From contig NZ_VTTM01000010.1 in NCBI RefSeq assembly GCF_008364795.1, forward strand, positions 124,001 through 188,000: DNA of 64,000 nt, read 5' to 3'. The first letter of the stretch is position 1; the number at the start of each line of letters is the position of its first letter. The notes under the pieces are model-generated. The model worked only from the letters and a program-made list of their open reading frames with translations. It was not told the origin of the DNA and ran no database searches. Both the position numbers and the translations under genes were made by a program. This document shows positions 19,136-27,089 of this stretch, piece by piece. The stretch comes from Azospirillum oryzae (GTDB lineage: Bacteria > Pseudomonadota > Alphaproteobacteria > Azospirillales > Azospirillaceae).

Positions 19136-20002
19136 TCAGCCTTCCAGGACGAAGCGGGTCAGTTCCGGCGTCACCTGCGGCTCGACGCCGAACCAGGCCT
19201 TGAAGCCGGGACGGGCCTGATGCAGCAGCATGCCGATGCCGCCGGCCACCGGGTTGCCGCGCGCCTTGGCCTCGGCCAGCAGCGGGGTTTCCAGCGGCAC
19301 ATAGACGATGTCGTTGACGACGGCCGAGACGGGCAGGGCGCGCAAGGACAGATCCAGCGCCGGTTGGCCGGCCATGCCCTGGGTGGTGGTGTTGACCAGC
19401 AGCGAAGCCCCGTCGAGCGCGGTTTCACGTGAAACCCAATCGACCACCGTTACGCCGCCGTTGAGGCCGACCGCGGCCAGATCCGCCGCCAACTCCTCGG
19501 CGCGGGCGCGGGTGCGGTTGACCAGACGGACCTCCGGCGCACCGGCATCGAGCAGGGCGACCACCACGGCGCGGGCGGCACCGCCGGCGCCGATCACCAC
19601 CGCCGGGCCACGCTCCGCCGTCCAGTCCGGCTGTTCGGCGCGCAGGTTCTCGATGAAGCCGAAGCCGTCGGTGTTGCCGCCTTCCAGCGCACCGTCCTCG
19701 GCCACCACGATGGTGTTGACCGCCCCCATGCGCCGCGCGGTCTGGTCCAGCCGGTCGACGGTGCGGAAGGCGATCTCCTTCAGCGGGACGGTGACGTTGC
19801 AGCCGCGAAAGCCCAAAGCGGGCAGGGCACGGATCGCCTGCTCGGCGCGCTCGGGCTCCACCGCCAACGGCACATAGGCGCCGTCGATTCCATACTGCCG
19901 CAGCCAGAATCCGTGCAGCCGGGGGGACCGCGAATGGCTGATCGGCCAGCCCATCACACCGGCGAGCTTGGCCTTGCCGCTGATAAAGTGACCCACCGTC
20001 AT
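19136..20002 (-). CDS. aroE: Shikimate dehydrogenase
   Basis: NADPH-dependent reduction of 3-dehydroshikimate in the aromatic amino acid pathway. The 288-residue protein shows the shikimate-binding SHSRSP, the catalytic pair in NVTVPLKE (Lys75) and GGNTDGFGF (Asp112), and the NADP turn GAGGAARA. The ATG overlaps the maf stop (ATGA at 19999-20002). The frame is open to 20632 but that extension is antisense noise. A 14/16 parS-like site falls in the codons reading V-S-R-E-T. Confidence 0.96.
   Translation of the reverse strand: MTVGHFISGKAKLAGVMGWPISHSRSPRLHGFWLRQYGIDGAYVPLAVEPERAEQAIRALPALGFRGCNVTVPLKEIAFRTVDRLDQTARRMGAVNTIVVAEDGALEGGNTDGFGFIENLRAEQPDWTAERGPAVVIGAGGAARAVVVALLDAGAPEVRLVNRTRARAEELAADLAAVGLNGGVTVVDWVSRETALDGASLLVNTTTQGMAGQPALDLSLRALPVSAVVNDIVYVPLETPLLAEAKARGNPVAGGIGMLLHQARPGFKAWFGVEPQVTPELTRFVLEG
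19421..19436. other. parS: parS-like site within aroE (14/16)
   Basis: GGTTTCACGTGAAACC keeps a perfect 16-base palindrome but differs from TGTTTCACGTGAAACA at both outer bases. It is 2 kb from the predicted origin. Confidence 0.65.
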
Positions 20003-20601
20003 TCCCTGCCCACTCCGTGCACGCGCAGAAAGCCGAGCAGCGGCAGAAGCGGCAGCCCGAGGATGGTGAAGAAATCGCCCTCGACCCGATGGAACAGCTG
20101 GGCCCCCAGCCCTTCCAGCTGGTAGGCGCCGACCGAGTGCAGCACGTCGTCGCCGACGCGATCGAGATAGTCGTCGAGGAAGGCTTCGCTGAAGTTGCGC
20201 ATGGTCAGCCGGGCACTGTCGATCTGGTGCCACATCCGCTCGCCGTCGCGCACCACCACGGCGCAGCTGACCAGCCGGTGGGTCTTGCCGCGCAGGTCGA
20301 GAAGCTGGGCGCGCGCCGCGGCACGGTCGGCCGGCTTGTCGAACCAGCGCCCCTCGCATTCCAACATCTGGTCGGCACCGACCACCAGCGCGCCGGGGTG
20401 CCGGCGGGTGATGCGCTGGGCCTTCAGTTCTGCCAGAGCCTCGGCAACGATGTCGGCCGACACGCCCTCGGCGCGGCCGGCGGCCTTCACCTCGTCCTCG
20501 TCGACCAGCGGCTTGTCGAGGATGGCGGTCACGCCAGCCTGTTCCAGCATCGCCGCCCGCGTGCGCGAGCCGGATGCCAGCACCAGAACGGGCGCGCTCA
20601 C
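19999..20601 (-). CDS. maf: Maf family nucleotide pyrophosphatase
   Basis: House-cleaning pyrophosphatase acting on modified nucleoside triphosphates. The 200-residue protein starts with the family signature LASGSRTRAAMLEQAG and has VGADQML and SVGAYQLEG. The substrate class (dTTP/UTP or m7GTP type) cannot be fixed from sequence. The GTG at 20601 overlaps the ppsR stop (GTGA), and its own stop overlaps aroE, so ppsR, maf and aroE form a coupled string. Confidence 0.93.
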   Translation of the reverse strand: MSAPVLVLASGSRTRAAMLEQAGVTAILDKPLVDEDEVKAAGRAEGVSADIVAEALAELKAQRITRRHPGALVVGADQMLECEGRWFDKPADRAAARAQLLDLRGKTHRLVSCAVVVRDGERMWHQIDSARLTMRNFSEAFLDDYLDRVGDDVLHSVGAYQLEGLGAQLFHRVEGDFFTILGLPLLPLLGFLRVHGVGRE

Positions 20602-21437
20602 GTTTTCTTCCCTTCCGGGCTGAAGTTGCCACTCTGCCGGCGGGCGAGCAGCATCATGATCTCGGCCGCAGTTTCCTCGATGGACCGGCGGGAGACGTCG
20701 ATCACCGGCCATCCACGCCGGCTGAACAGGCGCCGCGCCTCCTGCACCTCGGCACGGACCAGTTCGGGATCGGCATAGCTGGAGCCCTCGCCCTGATTCA
20801 GCAGCTTCAGCCGGTTGCGGCGAATCTGCACCAGCCGGTCGGGGTCCTTGGTCAAACCGACGATCAGCGGCCGGGTCAGCAGGTCCAGTTCCGCCGGCAG
20901 CGGGCTACCCGGCACCAGCGGGATGTTGGCCGCCTTGATTCCACGGTTGGCCAGATAGATGCAGGTCGGCGTCTTGGAACTGCGCGACACGCCGATCAGC
21001 ACCACATCGGCCTCGTGCAGGTCCCAGTTCGATTGGCCGTCGTCATGCGACAGGGCGAAATCGACCGCGTCGATCCGGCTGAAATACTCGGCGTCCAGCA
21101 CATGCTGGCGGCCGGGCTGGCGCTGCGATTCCACGCCCAGGAAGGCGGCGAGCGCGTTGATCAGCGGATCGAGCACGGGGATGCAGGGCACCTGCATCTC
21201 GCGGCAGAAATCCTGAAGCCGGCGGCGCAGCGTCTCGTCGACCAGCGTGAACATCACCAGCCCGTGGTTGTCCCGGATCCCCTCCAGCACGAGGTCGAGC
21301 TGGCGGTCGGTTCGCACCAGATTCCAGAAATGCTCGATGGGACGCACGTCGTCGAACTGGATGACGCAGGCGCGCGCCACGCTGTTGATGGTCTCGCCCG
21401 TCGCATCGGACACGAGATGTAGGTGGAACTCTTTCAT
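20598..21437 (-). CDS. ppsR: Pyruvate, water/phosphate dikinase regulatory protein (PSRP)
   Basis: Bifunctional Ser/Thr kinase and Pi-dependent phosphorylase that switches PEP synthase or pyruvate phosphate dikinase off and on (DUF299 family). The 279-residue protein opens MKEFHLHLVSDATGET and has the P-loop-like GVSRSSKT (149-156). The ATG at 21437 gives the family N-terminus. It is the first gene of the leftward ppsR-maf-aroE-coaE-dnaQ unit whose upstream region is the predicted origin. Confidence 0.95.
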   Translation of the reverse strand: MKEFHLHLVSDATGETINSVARACVIQFDDVRPIEHFWNLVRTDRQLDLVLEGIRDNHGLVMFTLVDETLRRRLQDFCREMQVPCIPVLDPLINALAAFLGVESQRQPGRQHVLDAEYFSRIDAVDFALSHDDGQSNWDLHEADVVLIGVSRSSKTPTCIYLANRGIKAANIPLVPGSPLPAELDLLTRPLIVGLTKDPDRLVQIRRNRLKLLNQGEGSSYADPELVRAEVQEARRLFSRRGWPVIDVSRRSIEETAAEIMMLLARRQSGNFSPEGKKT

Positions 21438-21742
21438 CCGTCCCCAACATTCTGTGGAGAACCCGGCCCAGATCTGTGGACAACCGGATCCGCCTTCGTT
21501 TCGTCCCGACCGGGGGACTCCTCCTCCCCGATACGGCCAAGCGCGGAACAACTCCGCCGACCGCTTCGGAAGCTGGGAAGATCCGGCCCCGTCCGCCCTG
21601 TTATCCACGGGACTCCCGTTCGTCCAGCTATAGCATTTCCGCCGTTTCCGACGGTAGTGCTCCGAATCGTCCACAGATCCGCGCACATGGACGCACAAGC
21701 CCCCGGATCTGTGGATAGATTCGCTTGAGTCGGGGATCACCG

Positions 21743-21751
21743 TTATCCACA
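21743..21751 (+). promoter_or_regulatory. Perfect DnaA box
   Basis: TTATCCACA, the consensus high-affinity DnaA site. It lies about 25 bases from the AT-rich tract, a spacing compatible with strand opening there. It is the only perfect copy in the predicted origin. Confidence 0.85.
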
Positions 21752-21773
21752 GGCATCCACCTCATCCTCTTCC

Positions 21774-21797
21774 TTTCTCCTATTAAAAAATATAGTG
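21774..21797. other. AT-rich tract, candidate DNA unwinding element
   Basis: A short tract containing TATTAAAAAATATAG is the most AT-rich stretch in the predicted origin and stands out from the GC-rich surroundings. It lies just right of the perfect DnaA box. Its role as unwinding element is inferred from position and composition. Confidence 0.6.
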
Positions 21798-21821
21798 AAG
21801 AAGAGGGGATAAACCCGTCCC

Positions 21822-21857
21822 GGAATCCGGCGCGGAATCGGCGCTGGAATCGCAGGG
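21822..21857. repeat. Three 12-bp direct repeats with GANTC sites
   Basis: Three consecutive 12-base units each start GGAATC: GGAATCCGGCGC (21822), GGAATCGGCGCT (21834) and a degenerate GGAATCGCAGGG (21846). Each carries a GAATC methylation site, spaced exactly 12 bases apart. They lie between the AT-rich tract and hemE. Confidence 0.7.
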
Positions 21858-21861
21858 GTTC

Positions 21862-21885
21862 AGATTCGCACGTCCCAGATTCGCA
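21862..21885. repeat. AGATTCGCA direct repeats in the hemE leader
   Basis: AGATTCGCA occurs at 21862-21870 and 21877-21885, 15 bases apart; the first eight bases recur at 21717-21724 in the DnaA-box part of the origin. Each copy contains a GATTC (GANTC) site. The last copy ends just before the hemE ribosome binding site. Confidence 0.7.
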
Positions 21886-21904
21886 ATCCAAGGAACGCAC
21901 CGTC

Positions 21905-22987
21905 TTGTCCGCCACCAGCTCCGACGTCCAGAATCAGGCTTCCCAGCCTGCCCTGAAGCCGATGCTCGCCGCCCTGGCGGGAGAGGTGCGGTCGCGTCCG
22001 CCCTTCTGGCTGATGCGTCAGGCCGGACGCTATCTGCCGGAATATCGCGAGTTGCGGGCGAAGGCCGGCAGCTTCCTCGACCTCTGCTACAATCCCGACT
22101 TCGCGGTCGAGGTGACTTTGCAGCCGCTGCGCCGCTACGGCATGGACGCGGCGATCCTGTTCTCCGACATCCTGGTGGTGCCGCATGCCCTGGGGCAGCC
22201 GCTGGCCTATCTGGAAGGGGAGGGGCCGAAGCTGGATCCGGTCCGCAACGTCGAGGACCTGAAGCGCCTGTCGCGCGACCGCTTCCACGAGACGCTGGCG
22301 CCGGTCTACGAGACGGTGCGCCGGCTCTCCACCGCGATTCCGGATGGGACGACGCTGATCGGTTTTGCGGGGGCTCCCTGGACCATCGCCTGCTACATGG
22401 TCGAAGGGGCGGGCTCCAAGGAGTATGCGCACGTCAAGCGCTGGGCCTATGGCGACCCGGCGGGATTCGGCCAGCTGATCGACCTGATCGTCGAAGTGAC
22501 CGCCGATTACCTGTGCCGCCAGATCGAGGCGGGGGCCGAAGTGGTGCAGCTGTTCGACAGTTGGGCCGGCGTGCTGCCGGTGGCCGAATTCCGCCGCTGG
22601 GTGATCGAGCCGACGCGGCGGATCGTCGCACTGGTGAAGGCGAAGCACCCGAACACGCCGGTCATCGGCTTCCCGCGCGGCGCCGGCCACGCCTATGAGG
22701 AGTATGTCGCCGGGTCCGGCGTCGATGCCGTCGGGCTCGACACCACCGTCCCGCCGGTGTGGGCGGCGCGCACGCTCCAGACGCGGCTGCCGGTGCAGGG
22801 GAACCTCGACCCGATCATGCTGGCGGCTGGCGGCAAAGCGCTGGAAACCGCGACGCACGACATCCTGGAGGCGTTGGCCGGCGGACCCTTCGTGTTCAAC
22901 CTGGGCCACGGCGTCATCCAGTCCACCCCGCCCGACCATGTGGCCGCGCTGACCCGCATCCTGCGGGAATGGCCGGGGCGCGGCTGA
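21905..22987 (+). CDS. hemE: Uroporphyrinogen decarboxylase
   Basis: Converts uroporphyrinogen III to coproporphyrinogen III. The 360-residue protein has the substrate-binding motif RPPFWLMRQAGRYLPEYR and the GFAGAPWT segment. The start is most likely TTG at 21905 with AAGGA about 10 bases upstream; an ATG at 21962 would shorten it to 341 residues. The frame is open to 21725, but that part crosses the origin repeats. hemH and hemJ follow in the same direction. Confidence 0.95.
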   Translation: MSATSSDVQNQASQPALKPMLAALAGEVRSRPPFWLMRQAGRYLPEYRELRAKAGSFLDLCYNPDFAVEVTLQPLRRYGMDAAILFSDILVVPHALGQPLAYLEGEGPKLDPVRNVEDLKRLSRDRFHETLAPVYETVRRLSTAIPDGTTLIGFAGAPWTIACYMVEGAGSKEYAHVKRWAYGDPAGFGQLIDLIVEVTADYLCRQIEAGAEVVQLFDSWAGVLPVAEFRRWVIEPTRRIVALVKAKHPNTPVIGFPRGAGHAYEEYVAGSGVDAVGLDTTVPPVWAARTLQTRLPVQGNLDPIMLAAGGKALETATHDILEALAGGPFVFNLGHGVIQSTPPDHVAALTRILREWPGRG

Positions 22988-23079
22988 GCGCTTTTCCGGC
23001 GGGCGGACCGTAAGGGTCTGAAAAAGCGACGGAGGGGGTCTGGACAGAGCGACGGCGACGCTCCAGTTTAGCGGGCACC

Positions 23080-24186
23080 ATGAGCCAGCAATTCTCCCAG
23101 ACCTCCGCCTCGACCAGCACAACCCCCGGCGGCTCGCCGCGGCGCGTCGCCGTCGTGCTTTTCAACCTCGGCGGTCCGGACGCACCGGAGGCGGTGCGGC
23201 CCTTCCTGTTCAACCTGTTCGCGGATCCGGCCATCATCCGGCTGCCGAACCCGTTCCGTTTCCTGATCGCCAGCCTGATCAGCGGGCGGCGGGCGAAGCC
23301 GGCCGGCGAGATCTATGCCCAGCTCGGCGGCAAGTCGCCGCTGCTGGAGAACACGGTGGCCCAGGCGGCGGCGCTGGAGAGTGCTCTGGGGGCAGATCCG
23401 GCGACGGCTGGGGCGCAGACCAAGGTCTTCATCGCCATGCGCTACTGGCACCCGATGAGCGCCGAGACGGCCGCCCGGGTGAAGGCCTACGACCCCGATC
23501 TGGTCGTGCTGCTGCCGCTCTACCCGCAATTCTCCACCACCACGACGGCGTCGAGCGCCAAAGCGTGGCATGAGGCGGCGAACACCGTCGGGCTGACGGC
23601 GCCGACCAGGCTGCTGTGCTGCTACCCGACCCAGGCCGGCTTCATCGATGCGACGGCCGATCTGATCCGACCGCTGTACGAGGCGGCCAAGGCCCATGGC
23701 AAGCCGCGCGTCCTGTTCTCCGCCCACGGGCTGCCGAAGAAGGTGGTGGCCTCCGGCGACCCCTATCAGTGGCAGTGCGAGAGGACGGCGGAGTCCATCG
23801 CCGCGGCGCTGGGCATCGACGATCTCGACTGGATCAACTGCTACCAGAGCCGCGTCGGGCCGATGGAGTGGATCGGCCCCAGCACCGACGCCGAGATCCG
23901 CCGCGCCGGCCAGGACGGCGTGCCGATCCTGGTGGTGCCGATGGCCTTCGTGTCGGAGCATTCCGAGACGCTGGTGGAGATCGAGGTCGAATACCGCCAT
24001 CTGGCCGGGCAGGCGGGGGTGCCGCACTTCACCCGCGTTCCGACGGTGGGGGTGCATCCCGGCTTCATCGACGGGCTGGCGGCGCTGGTGCGGCAGACGG
24101 TCGCAGGCAAGGCGGCGGTCTGCTCCCAGAAGGGCGACCGGATCTGCCCGTCCAACTTCTCCGGCTGCCCGCAGGCGCGGCGCTGA
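23080..24186 (+). CDS. hemH: Ferrochelatase
   Basis: Inserts Fe2+ into protoporphyrin IX. The 368-residue protein has VLFNLGGPD at the start, the conserved FSAHGLPKKVV and AFVSEHSETL with the acidic proton-path residues. The C-terminus carries three cysteines (348, 356, 363) in the pattern of ferrochelatases that bind a 2Fe-2S cluster. The upstream gap to hemE is 92 bases and hemJ follows after 42 bases. Confidence 0.96.
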   Translation: MSQQFSQTSASTSTTPGGSPRRVAVVLFNLGGPDAPEAVRPFLFNLFADPAIIRLPNPFRFLIASLISGRRAKPAGEIYAQLGGKSPLLENTVAQAAALESALGADPATAGAQTKVFIAMRYWHPMSAETAARVKAYDPDLVVLLPLYPQFSTTTTASSAKAWHEAANTVGLTAPTRLLCCYPTQAGFIDATADLIRPLYEAAKAHGKPRVLFSAHGLPKKVVASGDPYQWQCERTAESIAAALGIDDLDWINCYQSRVGPMEWIGPSTDAEIRRAGQDGVPILVVPMAFVSEHSETLVEIEVEYRHLAGQAGVPHFTRVPTVGVHPGFIDGLAALVRQTVAGKAAVCSQKGDRICPSNFSGCPQARR

Positions 24187-24228
24187 ACCGCAACGGCAGA
24201 ACCGCAACGAAAAAAGGGGACACGCCCG

Positions 24229-24657
24229 GTGCTGTACGATTGGATCAAGGCGCTGCACGTCATCAGCATCATCGCCTGGATGGCGGGGCTGCTCTATTTG
24301 CCGCGCCTGTTCGTCTACCATTGTCAGGCGCCGGCCGGATCCGAGACGTCGGAGACCTTCAAGGTGATGGAACGCCGCCTGCTGCGCGCCATCATGAACC
24401 CGGCGATGATCGCGGCGTACGTGTTCGGCATCGCCATGATCGTGCTGACGCCGGAATGGATGAAGCAGGGCTGGCTGCACGCCAAACTGCTGTTCGTGCT
24501 GCTGCTGACCGTCAGCCACATGATGATGGCCCGCTGGCGCCGGGACTTCGCCGAGGATCGCAACACCCGGCCGCAGCGCTTCTACCGCATCGCCAACGAG
24601 GTCCCGACGCTGCTGATGATCGGCATCGTCATCTTCGTCATCGTGAAGCCCTTCTGA
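24229..24657 (+). CDS. hemJ: Protoporphyrinogen IX oxidase HemJ
   Basis: Membrane protoporphyrinogen oxidase used by many alphaproteobacteria in place of HemG or HemY. The 142-residue protein has four hydrophobic segments and the conserved N-terminal histidine (His10 in WIKALHVI) plus LPRLFVYH. The start is GTG at 24229. hemE, hemH and hemJ cover consecutive late haem steps except the HemN/HemF step. Confidence 0.95.
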   Translation: MLYDWIKALHVISIIAWMAGLLYLPRLFVYHCQAPAGSETSETFKVMERRLLRAIMNPAMIAAYVFGIAMIVLTPEWMKQGWLHAKLLFVLLLTVSHMMMARWRRDFAEDRNTRPQRFYRIANEVPTLLMIGIVIFVIVKPF

Positions 24658-24682
24658 CCGGCGGCCCCTTCTGACCGGCGGC
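24649..24682 (+). repeat. Perfect 17-bp tandem duplication across the hemJ stop codon
   Basis: CCCTTCTGACCGGCGGC occurs twice in direct succession (24649-24665 and 24666-24682). The first copy holds the last codons and the stop of hemJ. It looks like a recent slippage duplication with no effect on the protein. Confidence 0.8.
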
Positions 24683-25053
24683 AGGTGAACGCGCCGTCTT
24701 CCACCTCCCGGAAAAAGCGGAATCCGCGACCTTTGCGGGTTTCGCTTTCGTTTGACTTGCGCCCGCCGATCCGATAACCATGTCAGGACCACGGGGTTTT
24801 CGCCCCGCGGCCTCCCACGCCCACATCTGCCGATCCGACGCTCTGACTTTGAGCCGGGCCTGGTGGCTGGCGATCCGCTCCCGTGCGACCATTAACCGGA
24901 CGCCCTGGTGCGCACCCGCCAAAGCGCCACCCGCTGCCCACCCGACGCGACCGCGTTGCGGCGTCCCCCGCCGCCAACCGCCGTCGGCCGGACCTTCTGG
25001 CACCTCCCATCCCCAAGGCCACTCCCCCGCATGACGATTTCACAGGCAATCCG
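24658..25053 (+). other. Long rho upstream region
   Basis: About 396 bases without a supported gene between hemJ and rho. It holds the end of the 17-bp tandem duplication, a terminator-like hairpin (24715-24747), and then roughly 300 bases of C-rich, G-poor sequence leading to rho. Such C-rich leaders are typical Rho loading sites, and rho is autogenously attenuated in E. coli, so self-regulation is a reasonable inference. The open frame here has atypical composition and no family similarity. Confidence 0.5.
24715..24747 (+). terminator. Possible terminator after hemJ
   Basis: AAGCGGAATCCGC and GCGGGTTTCGCTT pair into a 13-base stem allowing two G-U pairs, followed by TCGTTTG. It would separate the hem genes from rho. 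The tail is only moderately U-rich. Confidence 0.4.
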
Positions 25054-26310
25054 ATGCATCTCCAAGAGCTGAAGTGCAAAAGCCCCGCCGAACTGCTGGC
25101 GTTCGCGGAGGAGCTTCAGATCGAGAACGCGAGCACGCTGCGCAAGCAGGACATGATGTTTGCGATCCTGAAGCAACTGGCCGAAAACGACATTCCGATC
25201 TTCGGCGATGGCGTGTTGGAGGTGCTGCAGGACGGGTTCGGCTTCCTGCGCTCGCCGGAGGCCAATTATCTGCCGGGTCCCGACGACATCTATGTCAGTC
25301 CCAGTCAGGTGCGCCGCTTCGGCCTGCGCACCGGCGACACGGTGGAGGGGCAGATCCGTTCGCCCAAGGACGGTGAGCGCTATTTCGCCCTGCTGAAGGT
25401 CAACACCATCAACTTCGATACGCCGGACAAGGTCCGTCACCGTATCAACTTCGACAACCTGACGCCGCTCTATCCGGAAGAACGCATCCGGATGGAGGTC
25501 GAGGACCCGACCAAGAAGAACCTCACCGGTCGCATCGTCGATCTGGTGGCGCCGCTGGGCAAGGGGCAGCGCGGGCTGATCGTGGCGCCGCCGCGCACCG
25601 GCAAGACGGTGATGCTGCAGAACATCGCCCACTCGGTCGCCACCAACCACCCCGAAGCCTATCTGATCGTCCTCTTGATCGACGAGCGTCCGGAAGAAGT
25701 GACGGACATGGCCCGCTCGGTCCGCGGCGAGGTCATCAGCTCCACCTTCGACGAGCCGGCGACCCGCCACGTCCAGGTCGCGGAAATGGTGATCGAGAAG
25801 GCCAAGCGGCTGGTCGAGCACAAGCGCGACGTGGTCATCCTGCTGGACAGCATCACCCGTCTGGCCCGGGCCTACAACACGGTGGTGCCGTCGTCCGGCA
25901 AGGTGCTGACCGGCGGTGTCGACGCCAACGCCCTGCAGCGGCCCAAGCGCTTCTTCGGTGCCGCCCGCAACGTGGAAGAGGGTGGGTCGCTGACCATCAT
26001 CGCCACCGCGCTGATCGATACCGGCAGCCGCATGGACGAGGTGATCTTCGAAGAGTTCAAGGGTACCGGCAACTCGGAAATCGTGCTGGACCGCAAGCTC
26101 TCCGACAAGCGCACCTTCCCGGCCATCGATATCTCCAAGTCGGGCACCCGCAAGGAGGAACTGCTGGTCGACAAGGGCACCATGTCGAAGATGTGGATCC
26201 TGCGGCGCATCCTGATGCCGATGGGCGTGACCGACGCGGTGGACTTCCTGGTCGACAAGCTGAAGCACACCAAGTCGAACAACGAGTTCTTCGAGAGCAT
26301 GAACCAGTAG
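25054..26310 (+). CDS. rho: Transcription termination factor Rho
   Basis: Hexameric RNA helicase that ends transcription. The 418-residue protein has the N-terminal RNA-binding cold-shock fold with the RNP1-like DGFGFLRS (60-67) and the ATPase domain with Walker A APPRTGKT (178-185). The ATG at 25054 gives the standard length; the purine-rich signal upstream is weak (CAGGC). Two hairpins follow the stop. Confidence 0.97.
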   Translation: MHLQELKCKSPAELLAFAEELQIENASTLRKQDMMFAILKQLAENDIPIFGDGVLEVLQDGFGFLRSPEANYLPGPDDIYVSPSQVRRFGLRTGDTVEGQIRSPKDGERYFALLKVNTINFDTPDKVRHRINFDNLTPLYPEERIRMEVEDPTKKNLTGRIVDLVAPLGKGQRGLIVAPPRTGKTVMLQNIAHSVATNHPEAYLIVLLIDERPEEVTDMARSVRGEVISSTFDEPATRHVQVAEMVIEKAKRLVEHKRDVVILLDSITRLARAYNTVVPSSGKVLTGGVDANALQRPKRFFGAARNVEEGGSLTIIATALIDTGSRMDEVIFEEFKGTGNSEIVLDRKLSDKRTFPAIDISKSGTRKEELLVDKGTMSKMWILRRILMPMGVTDAVDFLVDKLKHTKSNNEFFESMNQ

Positions 26311-26322
26311 GAACCGGATCTG

Positions 26323-26342
26323 CCCTCTCCTTCGGGGGAGGG
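26323..26342. terminator. Hairpin after rho
   Basis: CCCTCTCC, loop TTCG, GGGGAGGG: an 8-base stem with one G-U pair and a stable tetraloop, 12 bases after the rho stop. No U-tract follows; the stronger hairpin is immediately downstream. Confidence 0.5.
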
Positions 26343-26352
26343 TGGCACGGAA

Positions 26353-26385
26353 AAAGGGCGGGGGCCTTTCGGCCACCCGCCCTTT
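26353..26385. terminator. Bidirectional terminator between rho and secB
   Basis: AAAGGGCGGG and CCCGCCCTTT enclose an inner GGCC stem, giving a near-perfect hairpin whose ends supply a U-rich tail on both strands (CCCTTTCTATTT on the plus strand). It lies between convergent rho and secB and probably serves both. Confidence 0.8.
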
Positions 26386-26416
26386 CTATTTCCGGCTCCG
26401 TTCGATCCGCGATGGA

Positions 26417-26905
26417 TCAGAAGGGCGGCTGCTGCGGCTGTTCGGCCTGTTGGGCCGACTGGCGGTGGTACAGCTCCGCGAAGTCGATCGGGTTGATCAT
26501 CAGCGGCGGGAAGCCGCCTTCGCGGGTCGCGCTGGAGACGATGGCGCGGGCGAACGGGAAGATCATCCGGGCGCCTTCGATCATCAGCACCGGGCGGTGA
26601 TGCTCTTCCGGCAGGCCGGGGAACTGGAACAGAGCGCCATAGGCCAGCTCGACCAGGAAGGCCACGGACTCGCCCTGGCGGGCCTCGCAGCGCAGGTTCA
26701 GCGTCAGCTCATAGATGTCGTCGCCGACCTTCTGGCCCTGGACGTCGACACCGATGTTTACCTGCGGCTGCGGCTGGTTCGGCAGCAGGCTCTGCGGGGC
26801 GTTGGGGTTCTCGAACGAGAAGTCCTTCACATACTGCGCGAGGACATGCATCGGCAGCGAAGAGGTCTGCTGCTGCTCGGCGCCGTTGCTCATCTGATCG
26901 GACAT
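26417..26905 (-). CDS. secB: Protein-export chaperone SecB
   Basis: Tetrameric chaperone that keeps preproteins unfolded for SecA. The 162-residue protein has the QYVKDFSFENPNAP start, the LNLRCEARQ strand and the C-terminal GGFPPLMINPIDFAELY signature that contacts substrate and SecA. It runs towards rho and is a single gene. Confidence 0.96.
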   Translation of the reverse strand: MSDQMSNGAEQQQTSSLPMHVLAQYVKDFSFENPNAPQSLLPNQPQPQVNIGVDVQGQKVGDDIYELTLNLRCEARQGESVAFLVELAYGALFQFPGLPEEHHRPVLMIEGARMIFPFARAIVSSATREGGFPPLMINPIDFAELYHRQSAQQAEQPQQPPF

Positions 26906-26943
26906 AACGGACTCCTAATCGCCGGCTGTCGTCCCGGCCATCG

Positions 26944-26957
26944 TTCCCGATCGGGAA
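26944..26957. promoter_or_regulatory. 14-bp palindrome upstream of secB
   Basis: TTCCCGATCGGGAA is a perfect palindrome 39 bases upstream of the secB start in its presumed promoter region. It could be an operator, but no regulator can be named. Confidence 0.3.
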
Positions 26958-27089
26958 AGGGCGGGGACGGTGGGCCGACCCGGATGTGAGGTGACAGGGG
27001 TTGGTTCGCGACGGTTGTGCCTTCGCCCAAGGGGCTGGCTATCACGGATCGGTCGTCCTGCCAACGGAAACCGCCGGCCCGCCGGTCGG

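Larger units (their letters stand above)
21438..21904. other. oriC: Predicted chromosomal replication origin (oriC)
   Basis: A 467-base gap between ppsR (leftward) and hemE (rightward). Seen: DnaA-box-like 9-mers at 21453-21461, 21475-21483, 21601-21609, 21667-21675, 21710-21718 and 21743-21751 (the last a perfect TTATCCACA; four have one mismatch and 21667 has two). The 10-mer GATCTGTGGA occurs at 21471 and 21706, with its inverse at 21670. An AT-rich tract lies near 21774-21797 and seven GANTC sites fall between 21664 and 21882. The origin of Caulobacter crescentus lies next to hemE, and parAB with parS sites is nearby here. The promoters of ppsR and hemE must also be in this region. Confidence 0.85.
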
